A stretch of 64,000 nucleotides of DNA from Dactylosporangium vinaceum (GTDB lineage: Bacteria > Actinomycetota > Actinomycetes > Mycobacteriales > Micromonosporaceae): assembly GCF_019904175.1 (NCBI RefSeq), contig NZ_CP061913.1, positions 3,782,001-3,846,000 on the forward strand. Reading direction: 5' to 3'. The translations under genes and the position numbers were made by a program. This document shows, in pieces, positions 43,702-51,840 of the stretch. Positions within the stretch are counted from its first letter, which is position 1. Each line of letters begins with the position of its first letter. A model generated the notes under the pieces. It did no database searches. It saw only the letters and a list, made by a program, of their open reading frames with translations, and was not told the DNA's origin.

Positions 43702-45129
43702 CTACTTGGTCTGGTTCGTGATGTTCACCTCAGGTGTACCGGCACGGCATGTGACGATCATGCGGAACCGTTGGTCGCCGTTGGTGAAGACCGCGCCCGC
43801 CTTGCGGGCCGGTCCGGCGTCGACTTGGCCCAGCCGAAATGACTCCCTGGGCGCCCACGACATCAGCTCGGCGAGCCCGTCGGCCGTGCAGGTGGCTCGG
43901 ACCGAGCCGCCCTCGGACGTGAACGTCATGTTCGCGGCTGGTTCGGCGGTCGTTGAGTTCGGTGGCGGTGGCGCTGCCACGACCGCGTCGGCCACGGCGC
44001 CGCCAGTCGTGGCCGGCGCGGCGCCGGTGCTGGCCGGCGATGTCACGACGGCGACCCGTCCGGCGGTCGTCCTAGAGGTCGGTGCGGGCGGAGCCGACAT
44101 CGATGTGGCCCGGGCCTCGGCCGCAAACGGTGAAGGGACGATGTTGTCCGCGTCGGCCTGCTGCGGCCGGCCCGGCGCGGCGGCGGTCACCCAGACCACC
44201 ACGGCTCCGGCCGCGACGACGGCCAGCCCGGCGGCGACGAGCCCGATGCGGCGCGCGGCCGACCGGGCCGGAGCGGTGGGTACGGCCACCCGGACGCCGG
44301 CCGCGGCGGCCAGGCCGGTCGCGAGCTCGTGCGCGGTCGGCCGCTCGCCGGGGGATTTGGCCAGGCAACGCGAGGCGAGGCGGGCCACGCCGGCCGGCAC
44401 GCCATCGCGGGCTGGCAGCGGGTCCGGCGCGACGTGCAGGTGCGCCCGGATCAGGTCGGCGGGAGAGTTCGCCGCCCACGGCAGCCCGCCGGTGAACAGC
44501 TTGAACAGCAGCACACCGAGGGCGTACACGTCGGAGGCGGGTGTGACCGCATTGTCGGTGATCCGCTCCGGTGCCAGGTACGCGGGTGTGCCGAGGACCG
44601 CCCCGTCCGGGGTGAGTTCGCTTGCCGGCTCGGCGGCCGCCGCGATGCCGAAGTCGACGACCTTGGCGCCGGTCGGGGCGAGGATGACGTTGGCCGGCTT
44701 GACGTCACGGTGCACCAGGCCCCGCGCGTGGGCGGCCGCGAGCCCCGCGGCCACTTCGGCGCAGATGCGCAGCGCCTCGGCCGCGGAGATCGGGCCGGCG
44801 GCGACCCGATCGCCGAGCGTGGGACCGGGCACGAGCTCCATGATGATGTACGGCGTCGGCTGCCGGTCCCTCCCGGTCTCGCCGAAGTCGTACACGTGAG
44901 CGACGTTGGGGTGGGCGAGCCCAGCGGCGGCGCGCGCCTCGACCCGGATCCGCTGCCGCGCGAGGGGGTCAGTGGCATACCGGCCGGAGAGCACCTTGAC
45001 GGCGACGTCGCGGCCGAGCACCTCGTCGCGGGCCCGCCAGACCACCGACATGCCACCGACGCCGAGCACCTCGTCCAGGTGGTACCGGCCGCCCAACACC
45101 CGCACGTCCGCGCTGTCCTCCGCTCGCAT
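43702..45129 (-). CDS. Membrane-anchored Ser/Thr protein kinase (PknB type)
   Basis: From ATG 45129 the 475-residue protein has an N-terminal kinase domain: Gly loop LGVGGMSVVWRARDE, VAVKVLSGRY (Lys), GLVHRDVKPANVIL (catalytic), VVDFGIA, and YLAPERI. A single transmembrane helix lies at about 310-330 (IGLVAAGLAVVAAGAVVVWV). The extracytoplasmic part is a Ala/Thr-rich stalk followed by a short domain of about 65 residues with two Cys (ATCTADGLAEL, IVTCRAGTPE). There are no PASTA repeats, so the outer ligand is probably different from cell-wall fragments. Confidence 0.93.
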   Translation of the reverse strand: MRAEDSADVRVLGGRYHLDEVLGVGGMSVVWRARDEVLGRDVAVKVLSGRYATDPLARQRIRVEARAAAGLAHPNVAHVYDFGETGRDRQPTPYIIMELVPGPTLGDRVAAGPISAAEALRICAEVAAGLAAAHARGLVHRDVKPANVILAPTGAKVVDFGIAAAAEPASELTPDGAVLGTPAYLAPERITDNAVTPASDVYALGVLLFKLFTGGLPWAANSPADLIRAHLHVAPDPLPARDGVPAGVARLASRCLAKSPGERPTAHELATGLAAAAGVRVAVPTAPARSAARRIGLVAAGLAVVAAGAVVVWVTAAAPGRPQQADADNIVPSPFAAEARATSMSAPPAPTSRTTAGRVAVVTSPASTGAAPATTGGAVADAVVAAPPPPNSTTAEPAANMTFTSEGGSVRATCTADGLAELMSWAPRESFRLGQVDAGPARKAGAVFTNGDQRFRMIVTCRAGTPEVNITNQTK

Positions 45130-45224
45130 CGATGCCAGCTTCCCATCACCAGCCCGGTGCCGCACAAGCCCCCGATCGAGTACGTGTAAGGCGCCATTCG
45201 GGCCGTTTCGACTCCCGGCGCCTT

Positions 45225-45420
45225 TCATCTCGGGCTGGAGCCGCCGATGTCACTCAGCCCGATGAGAGGCAGGGTCATCACGGCGAGCACGGGGTAGCCG
45301 AGCGCGACGGCGGCGAAGCCGATGGCGGCTGGCGGCGACGCCGAGGCGGCTGGCCACCGCGGCGCCGCCGACCGTGAGCAGCAGCGCTCCGCCGAGCGTG
45401 GCGGCGTACTTCGCTACCCT
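45225..45420 (-). pseudogene. Fragment of a second CaxA-type exchanger
   Basis: The minus strand reads AKYAATLGGALLLTVGGAAV and SRLGVAAS, close to the intact exchanger at 23560 (LGATLGGAQLLTVGGSTVAA). A second frame continues AAIGFAAVALG and then jumps to YPVLAVMTLPLIG, which in the intact gene is about 45 to 90 residues further on. So the segment holding the second ion-binding motif is deleted and the frame is changed. The piece lies just upstream of the kinase gene. Confidence 0.6.
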
Positions 45421-45767
45421 CGGCACCTTCCGATCGCTCACGCAATCAAGCACGGCGGGTGAGGTTCCACGCACTCCGGTACTGTCCGACCTCCGCCCCC
45501 GAGCAGGCCAGACTTCGCTGCGCTGTACGGGATTGACGACCGAGCAGTTGAGCCACAATTCACCCCGAGGACCGCGTCTGCGTTGTACACGGCGCTATGG
45601 GTACTGGCGGATGGGGCGCACCTCGATGCCGACGACCATGAGGACGAGCCGATCCTGCGACGTACTCGGGGGAGTCGAGGGTGCTTGACAGGCTTCCTCG
45701 CATCCCTTGGCGATCGGACGGGTCATGGCGACGGCGCGCGGGCCAAGCACGTAGGTACAGGCCCACT
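45421..45767. other. Non-coding gap before IS debris
   Basis: No supportable gene in 347 bases between the exchanger fragment and the IS110 3' end. The open frames here lack ribosome-binding sites and conserved composition. Confidence 0.4.
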
Positions 45768-45956
45768 CTCTACCGCGCCGTCATCGCCCGCATGCAACAC
45801 CACCAACCCACCCGCGCCTACGTCGCCCGCCGCACCACCGAAGGCAAGACCAAACCCGAAATCAGCCGCTGCTTCAAACGACTCCTCGCCCGCGAATCTG
45901 GGCCCTCCTACGACCCCTCCGCAACACCGCGCCGGTACTTGACAAATATAGGAGCG
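45768..45956 (+). mobile_element. IS110-family transposase 3' fragment (copy 1)
   Basis: The frame LYRAVIARMQHHQPTRAYVA then RRTTEGKTKPEISRCFKRLL is the C-terminal end of an IS110-family transposase, nearly identical to copy 2 at 57660-57850. One base is missing near 45892 (copy 2 has GAAATCTGG, this one GAATCTGG). The element ends with TTGACAAATATAGGAGCGT, right where an IS3-family gene begins. Everything upstream is lost. Confidence 0.75.
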
Positions 45957-46159
45957 TCAACGCCGTCGCTGAGTCATGCTTCGCCAGCCTCAAGGCCGAG
46001 ATCGGCACCCGGATCTTCACCACCCGCGCCGAGGCCCGCCGCACGGTATTCGCCTACCTCAACTACTACAACCGCAACCGTCTCCACTCGACACTCAACC
46101 GGCAAACCCCATAGGAAGTCCGTGTCTGCTACCGTCCGACCATCGCCCTCGCGGCATAA
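45957..46159 (+). mobile_element. IS3-family transposase (orfB) 3' fragment, copy 1
   Basis: Directly after the IS110 end, the forward strand reads NAVAESCFASLKAEIGTRIF and FAYLNYYNRNRLHSTLNRQT, the C-terminus of an IS3-family integrase-type transposase with the catalytic Glu in AES. A TAG at 46112-46114 interrupts it; reading continues EVRVCYRPTIALAA to TAA 46157-46159. The 5' part of the gene, with both catalytic aspartates, is absent. Confidence 0.75.
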
Positions 46160-46316
46160 ACCCCGCTGTCCGATCCTGGGGTGGAACTTCACTGTTCAGC
46201 GATGCCGGCACGCTCGGCAGTCGGCACGGCCTCGTGGTCGACCCTGCGCACCAGCGACATCCGGCACGAGACCGTAATCTCCCTGCGCTGATTCGCTGGC
46301 TCTGTCTGGCCTGGTG

Positions 46317-47030
46317 TTACAGCAGTTCCGGGTCGGACAGGTCCTCGGTGATCGTCAGGCCGGCCGCAGCCACGACCGGGCCCGCCGTGTCGGCGAGCTC
46401 GAAGCGTACGAACATTGGAGGTTTTATGATGCCGCTCTGCTCGGCTGGGAGCACCGTCACTGTGAAGGTCTCCGGTCCGGACGCAAGCGTCCGTTCCGGG
46501 CGGTCGATGCGCAGCGACGTGAGATACCCGGGGTCTTCATAGTAGGGGTCCTCGCGCGGGTTGACCGGGGGAAACTCCACATCCTGGGTGAAGGTCCGCG
46601 CGTCCAGTCGGACTCGCCGCCCGAACGGCCCGGCCGCGGTGACGGCGACCGGTGTCGGTCCCCATCCAATCGCCAGCACGAGTTCGCCGGGCTCGGCTGC
46701 GAGCTGCCACGGCGTGTCCGGCCGGACTACGATCACCACCGGTTCGCTGACAGCCCCGTCCACGGCCGCTGTGAGCTCGATTGTCACCGGTGTCGTCAGG
46801 TCGGGGCGGATCAGCACCTCGAACGTGATCGTGGCTCCGGGCGGACAGTCGCGGACCGGCTCGGCGAGGGTGAACCAGCTCCGCTGCGCGGCGGGCGCTC
46901 CGAGGGTGACCGCGGCCCGGTGGGTGACCGCGTCAGTGTGGGATACGCGGAACGTCACCGTGGCCGGCCCGTCGGCGGCGACGAGGAATACGGACGGCCG
47001 GATGCGCCAGCTCACGGCCACGGCGACCAT
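46317..47030 (-). CDS. Hypothetical beta-rich protein, partner of the upstream gene
   Basis: From ATG 47030 the protein is 237 residues. It is made of alternating beta strands (VSWRIRPSVFLVAADGPATV, VVIVVRPDTPWQLAAEPGEL, TFTVTVLPAEQ), suggesting two or three Ig- or C2-like sandwiches. There is no signal peptide, enzyme motif or membrane helix. Its start overlaps the end of the gene at 47012 by 19 bases, so the two are co-expressed. No family is recognised. It might bind or present the upstream protein. Confidence 0.7.
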   Translation of the reverse strand: MVAVAVSWRIRPSVFLVAADGPATVTFRVSHTDAVTHRAAVTLGAPAAQRSWFTLAEPVRDCPPGATITFEVLIRPDLTTPVTIELTAAVDGAVSEPVVIVVRPDTPWQLAAEPGELVLAIGWGPTPVAVTAAGPFGRRVRLDARTFTQDVEFPPVNPREDPYYEDPGYLTSLRIDRPERTLASGPETFTVTVLPAEQSGIIKPPMFVRFELADTAGPVVAAAGLTITEDLSDPELL

Positions 47031-48589
47031 TCCGGCGGGGGAGGGTTGGCCCGGATCACCTTGATCGTGCCCTCGGTGAACTCCCCGGGAAACGTCTCGG
47101 CGATCCAGGCCCGCAGTCCGGTCGTCGCCGGTGTCGCGCCGCCCTCGCCGAGCGCCTCGGTGACCACGTACCGGATGCCGCCGAGCTCGAGCTCGCTGTT
47201 GAGCACCAGCAACCGGTTGAGCTGGTCCACGAACTTGACCCCGGCCTGCACTTGCCACCAGCTTTGCGGCCGCATGATGTCGAGCAGGACCGAGTCCATC
47301 TTGTGCTCGACGATGAGCAGGTCCTCGAGCTTGGACACAACGCTGAGACCGTTGCGCTCGACCAGCCCGTCAACGTAGGTCAGCGTCCCATCGACCGTGA
47401 ACACCTGCTCCATGAGCTGCCCGGTGTTCCAGACCTGGGTAAGGACGTTCGCCTGGATGCTGGGCTGAATGACCTTGATCCCGACCCAGTTGACCCGCCA
47501 GGTGAGCACGATCTCGCGCCCGGCGATGGCGGCGCTGCGGGCGATGGGCAGCACCACGAGCACAGCGGCGGCCGCCTCGGCGAGCTTCGCGGTCGCCTTG
47601 AGTCGATCCTCTGCGGCCTCGGCCACGTCCCCGGCTGCGAGTGCCTCGTTGCTGGCGACGCTGAGGTTCACCGCGTCCACGAAGTTCGCTGGCGCGGCGA
47701 GCAGCGGATTGACGAAATACCGCTCGACGAGCCCGCCGATTTCAGCCACTGGCAGCAGCCCGAGCAGCACGTAGCGCAGCAGCGCCGGCGTATTCTCATC
47801 GGCCGCGTCCCGCCAGCCGGCCGACACGGTGTCGGTGAAGAATGTACTGACGTATCGCGGAGCGTCCTCGACCCCATGCGGCGGCACCTGCGGCAGCTCG
47901 TCCCGCGTCGGGAGCCGCCCCACCGGCCAGCCGGGCGCGACTTCTCCCGACGGCAGCAGGTTCGGCGGCAAAGCCTGGGAGTCGGGGAACACCCACAACT
48001 GCAGCCGGGAGTTGAAAGTGGGAATACCCGTGAGCTCCGGGTGGCCGTTGCGCTGGAAGTACCCGAGGGCGTCGAGCGCTGACGCCGTGCCGTCCTTGAC
48101 TCGCGGCGCGAGCGCCTGGTCGGCCGCGGTGACCGGCGGATTCGTCCCGATCGCCGATCCCTGCTTCGGCGCTGGCTGCGGCCGCGGCGGCGCCTCCGGT
48201 GTCGATGTCGTCTCAGGTGTCGAGGTGGCCTCGGCCGCCGGTGCTGCTTCCGTCGTGGGTCCGGTCTCCGCCGCCGGTGTGGTCTCCCCGACGGGTCCGG
48301 CGTCCTGGCCGGTGCTCACGCCGCCGCCGCGGGCGGTAGCGAGTCCGTCGAGCGTGGTGTGCTCCGGCAGCAGGGACGGGCCGCCGTTCCAGAGCCCGGT
48401 GCCGGTGCGGGTGCCGCCGTGCCGGTAGATGACCATCTCCTGCTGGTCAGGGCCGGTGGCGGTCCCGGTCGCGGCGTCCCAGGTGTAGCCGTCGGGAATG
48501 TAGGCGTCGAGCCCGGACTCGTAGTGGTAGCCGGGAGGCGCCCAGAGATTGAGGATGTCAGCTGCCGCAACCTGCGGGTCGTCGCTCAA
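47012..48589 (-). CDS. Large uncharacterised protein with linker and possible toxin-like C-terminus
   Basis: TTG 48589 lies six bases after GGGAGG; 525 residues. The N-terminal 80 residues include APPGYHYESGLDAYIPDGYT. A Thr/Pro/Glu/Ala-rich linker follows (about 95-160), then a globular part (STFFTDTVSAGWRDAADENT), an Ala-rich hydrophobic segment (LAEAAAAVLVVLPIARSAAI) and a C-terminal 130 residues containing VDGTLTYVDGLVERNGLSVV and LLIVEHKMDSVLLDIM. The latter loosely recalls PD-(D/E)xK nuclease-like domains at the ends of polymorphic toxins, with a V-E-x-K motif. No secretion signal is visible. I cannot assign a family. Confidence 0.72.
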   Translation of the reverse strand: MSDDPQVAAADILNLWAPPGYHYESGLDAYIPDGYTWDAATGTATGPDQQEMVIYRHGGTRTGTGLWNGGPSLLPEHTTLDGLATARGGGVSTGQDAGPVGETTPAAETGPTTEAAPAAEATSTPETTSTPEAPPRPQPAPKQGSAIGTNPPVTAADQALAPRVKDGTASALDALGYFQRNGHPELTGIPTFNSRLQLWVFPDSQALPPNLLPSGEVAPGWPVGRLPTRDELPQVPPHGVEDAPRYVSTFFTDTVSAGWRDAADENTPALLRYVLLGLLPVAEIGGLVERYFVNPLLAAPANFVDAVNLSVASNEALAAGDVAEAAEDRLKATAKLAEAAAAVLVVLPIARSAAIAGREIVLTWRVNWVGIKVIQPSIQANVLTQVWNTGQLMEQVFTVDGTLTYVDGLVERNGLSVVSKLEDLLIVEHKMDSVLLDIMRPQSWWQVQAGVKFVDQLNRLLVLNSELELGGIRYVVTEALGEGGATPATTGLRAWIAETFPGEFTEGTIKVIRANPPPPEWSPWP

Positions 48590-49340
48590 GTGGGCCTCCC
48601 ACGTCGGCCTGACTTTCCCATGCCCCGGGTGCCGGGCGCATCGCCCGATCATCCGACCCAGTCCACAAGACGTTGCCGGATCGGGCGTGACGCGGGAGGC
48701 CGCCGGCCCTGTTGGCCCGGGTCGGCGAACGTCGGCGAATCCAGGCCTGGCACGGCGCCCTCGGTGCCACCGCGGCCGGCGCAGTTCTGCTGCGGCCGCC
48801 GTGGCGGGTACCGCCGCCGTGGTGCGCGCCCAGACTACCCGTGAGCGGATCGTGCCGTTTCTGCCACCGCTGCCTCGCCCAGTGGTCCTCTCGGCCCGGC
48901 TGCTCGGCATCACCGCCGCCGCCCTGCTCACCGCGACGGCCGTACATCGAGCGAGCATCTCGGCGTCGTCGCTCGCGACGAGGGCTGGGCACTGTGGCAC
49001 ACCTGGGACGACCAGGGCCGGCCGTGCACCGTGGTCACCACCCGCCCTGGACACCACCCGGGCCCTGTTGGACAACTGGTCCCATGGCTGGGACCTGCAT
49101 CCTGTAAGGCCGCGACGGGCTCAGGTCGCTTCGATGTACGCCCGCTGGCTCGGCCGATCACGTTCTCACCCGGCCATGCCACCAAGGCCGGCCTCGGCGG
49201 ACGCTGCACCGGCCTGACCTAGCAGAGAACGCATCGGAGGCGGTTCCGGCCGTGAGCGTCCACCATCGCGGTGTCTGTGCCTCCCCGCGGCCACCGGCGT
49301 CCCCGGCGTCCCCGGCGTCGGCCGGGCAGGACGGGGCGCA
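48590..49340. other. Gap with a possible forward gene relic
   Basis: No intact gene is seen in 751 bases. A forward frame near 48960-49222 reads EHLGVVARDEGWALWHTWDD and CTVVTTRPGHHPG to a stop at 49220-49222, with protein-like composition but no start that fits. It may be the tail of a broken gene whose end could include the small frame at 49341. Confidence 0.35.
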
Positions 49341-49511
49341 GTGAGGGGCCGCTCCCGCCGCCCGGTGCGGCTGACCGGCGTGCAGGCCGGTCAGCTGTTC
49401 GACGACGGCCACGCCGCGCAGGCCGCGGCGCTGCTGGTGAAGACACACCTGCGGCACGAACACCCGCACACCGCCGTCGCATACGAGGATCTCATCGACG
49501 CGGTCGGCTGA
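49341..49511 (+). CDS. Small hypothetical protein or gene tail
   Basis: GTG 49341 opens a 56-codon frame with good third-position GC: VRGRSRRPVRLTGVQAGQLF, then DDGHAAQAAALLVKTHLRHE and a helical end AYEDLIDAVG. Helices with this spacing resemble a short helical hairpin. No family is recognised. The surroundings contain decayed genes on both strands, so it may be a fragment. Confidence 0.4.
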   Translation: MRGRSRRPVRLTGVQAGQLFDDGHAAQAAALLVKTHLRHEHPHTAVAYEDLIDAVG

Positions 49512-49554
49512 TATGTGCGGGCGGCCGATGCTGACCCGGCCGCGGTCCCGGATC

Positions 49555-50060
49555 CCCTCGTGTGGCCCGCACGGCGAGGACTGACTGGTTGAGGGTGACA
49601 ATCTCGACCCGCTGCTCCCGCATCCAGGCGGCCAGCGGCACCCCGCCGGTGCGGGTGTCGTCCAGGGCGAGGACGAGGGTGCCGCCGGCGATGGGGGTCA
49701 TGAGCATCTCGCCCATGGCGGCGTCCCAGGACCAATCCGCGACTGCAACAGGCGGGACTCCGCTTCGACGGTGAATCGGTCGGCGAGGGCGGCGGCGATC
49801 GCGGTGACGGCTGGCTGCTCGAGCATGACCCCGCGCGGGGTGCCGGTCCACCCGGACGTGAAGATCACCGCTCAGGTGGCTACCGGATCTGCCGCATGCC
49901 GTTCATGGCTCACCGCCGCAAGGGATCACGGGGCACTGCCGCCCGTGCCGGGCAGCCAGCCGGTTGTGGATACCGACGAGGTGGACCAAAGTCGTGCCAA
50001 ACAACAACCGGTCGGTCCTCGGTCGCCTCGAACCCGGCTCGGCATCGACAGGACATCGTC
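49555..50060 (-). pseudogene. Remains of an NRPS carrier and adenylation domain
   Basis: On the minus strand, about 50060-49905, RLLFGTTLVHLVGIHNRLAA followed by RHGRQCPV matches a peptidyl carrier domain (DLGxxSLxLVxIHNRL), with the phosphopantetheine Ser replaced by Thr. Then VIFTSGWTGTPRGVMLEQPA (49875) matches the adenylation phosphate loop YTSGSTGxPKGV, and after a frame change DWSWDAAMGEMLMTPIAGGT with MREQRVEIVTLNQSVLAV matches the next adenylation motifs. The order differs from a normal module and several frames are used. It is a rearranged, dead NRPS fragment. Confidence 0.6.
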
Positions 50061-50296
50061 GCTCAACCGGCCCACGGTCGGCTCCTGTCCGCGGGCGGAA
50101 TTGAAGCGGAATGCGAAGGCGGAGCGGGTGACGGGCCGCGCCTATGCCCCGCGTCGTCGTGTCACGAGCACCGTTGCGCAGCAGGCACACTGCCGGGGTT
50201 CCCGCGCGTCCGACACATCGACCCTGAGGCACTGCAGCACACCGCCGGCCCTCCGCCGCGCTCCGCGCGAGAACGGGCAGGCACGACCGGGCGACA

Positions 50297-51304
50297 TCAC
50301 GGGTCGTACGGCAGTTCCGCGCTGAAGCAGGTGCCGCTGCGGGGCGGGCTGTCCACGTGGAGCAGGCCGCCGCGCCGGGCGGCCTGCGCGGCGAGCGCTA
50401 CGATGCCACCGCCGATGACGGGCTGCGCCCCTCCGGCACCGTCATCGACGACCGCGAGTTGCACGGTCGGGCCGTGACGGCGCACGGTGACCGTCGCGTG
50501 CCGCGCCCCGGCGTGGCCGACCGCATTGGCCAACGCCTCGCAGACCATGGCATAGACCAGCGACGCGGTGGCCGACGGCAGCGCGCCGGCATCGACGTTC
50601 ATCTGCACCGGAAACGGTATGACCGCTGCGAGCCGCCCTACGGCGACGCCGAGCGGGACCTGTCCTGCGATCGACGGTGGCGCGATAAGGGCCAGGTCGC
50701 ACAAGTCCCTGAGGACGTGACGCAACTGCGTCTGAGCTTGTCCTGTGACGGCTCGCACGGCCGGGTCGTCGGCCGTCCGGCTGGCGTCGATGATCGCGGC
50801 CAGTTCGAGCGTCCGCCGGTGCACCCGGTCGTGGTATTCGAACGCGAACACCCCGCGATGGACGAAGAGATCTGCGGCGTCGCGGATGCGGCCGGATTCG
50901 ACGTCGCGGAGTCGCGCGAGCAGTTCGGTATGCCATCGGGCGTGTTCGAGGTCGGCCGCTGCGATCCTGATCGCGGCATCGACGAAATCGGCTGCCGGTG
51001 GCGGCGCGGCGCCGGTGAGGACCGTGGCCAGGCGCCGGCCGCGGCCGTCGCGGACATCGTGCCGCAGGGAAGGCTCGAAAGCCCTGACGGGCGACGCTCC
51101 CGTACAGTCGAGGTACTGTCGGCGGCTGGCCAGCCAGACGTACACGTCCAGGTCCGGATCGCCCAGGACCTGACGCAGCGCGCCACGCACGGCGGACAGC
51201 GTCGCCGGCGGCCGCAGGGCCGCCAGATATCCGGCCTCGGCCAATCGTGCAATCCGGCGCCGCGCCGCAGCACCAGGGCCGAGCCGAAGGTTGATCTTGC
51301 GCAT
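50297..51304 (-). CDS. Orphan NarL-type sensor histidine kinase
   Basis: The 335-residue soluble protein has no membrane helix. The ATPase domain is clear: YAMVCEALANAVGHAGARHA (N box), VVDDGAGG (G1) and SGTCFSAELPYDP at the end. The dimerisation region reads AFEYHDRVHRRTLELAAIID, in which YHD may hold the phosphoacceptor His of the HisKA_3 type, though it is poorly conserved. The N-terminal 150 residues could be a PAS/GAF-like input (LDVYVWLASRRQYLDCTGAS). No response regulator is adjacent. ATG 51304 follows GAGG. Confidence 0.75.
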   Translation of the reverse strand: MRKINLRLGPGAAARRRIARLAEAGYLAALRPPATLSAVRGALRQVLGDPDLDVYVWLASRRQYLDCTGASPVRAFEPSLRHDVRDGRGRRLATVLTGAAPPPAADFVDAAIRIAAADLEHARWHTELLARLRDVESGRIRDAADLFVHRGVFAFEYHDRVHRRTLELAAIIDASRTADDPAVRAVTGQAQTQLRHVLRDLCDLALIAPPSIAGQVPLGVAVGRLAAVIPFPVQMNVDAGALPSATASLVYAMVCEALANAVGHAGARHATVTVRRHGPTVQLAVVDDGAGGAQPVIGGGIVALAAQAARRGGLLHVDSPPRSGTCFSAELPYDP

Positions 51305-51426
51305 GCACGCCTCCTCGCAACAACGGGCGGCTCAGCGGCGCGCCGCGTTACTGCCGGCAAGTAACGCTTCCGGTGCCGGCATCGCCCATTGGTGCGATTG
51401 GACCAATCACCAAAGGGGACGCGTCT

Positions 51427-51837
51427 GTGCATGAAGTGCTTGACCACCGGCCGGGCGTCCCGGCCGATCCGGTGTTCGTCGACCGCAGTGGCCGGCGTCG
51501 ACGGCTGTTCACCGTATTCGGGACCGGGGTCGGCGTGGCGCTGACGGCCGGCGCCGCGCTGCTGGTCGCGGGGCTGACCGGCTCGTCGCCGCTGCCGCTG
51601 CCGCTCCTTCCGCAGGGTGTCCACGGCGGCACGCAGCGCGACGAGGGTAGCGCCGGTGTCCAGCCGATCCGGGCGACGCCCCGGGCCACCGCGCCGTCCG
51701 CAGCGGCCCGGCCGAACCACCCACCGGCCACCACCACCGCCCCCGGCCCGACCGCGGCGACCACCCCCGCGACGGCCGCTCCGGGCAATCCGCACACCAC
51801 GCACCCGGGCAACCCCAAGCCCAACAGGTCGAAGTAG
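51427..51837 (+). CDS. Small single-pass membrane protein upstream of the deacetylase-glycosyltransferase
   Basis: GTG 51427 follows GGGGA. The 136-residue protein has a short basic N-terminus (HEVLDHRPGVPADPVFVDRS), one transmembrane helix (about 25-50) and a long Pro/Thr/Ala-rich outer tail. It ends three bases before the ATG of the deacetylase-glycosyltransferase, so the two are in one operon. The tail resembles that of the anti-sigma-like protein at 54694 (PGNPxxxHPG). Function unknown. Confidence 0.75.
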   Translation: MHEVLDHRPGVPADPVFVDRSGRRRRLFTVFGTGVGVALTAGAALLVAGLTGSSPLPLPLLPQGVHGGTQRDEGSAGVQPIRATPRATAPSAAARPNHPPATTTAPGPTAATTPATAAPGNPHTTHPGNPKPNRSK

Positions 51838-51840
51838 GCC

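Noticed and set aside
42389-44899. An 836-codon forward frame
   Set aside because: It spans the end of the permease in the wrong frame and runs antisense through the kinase gene.
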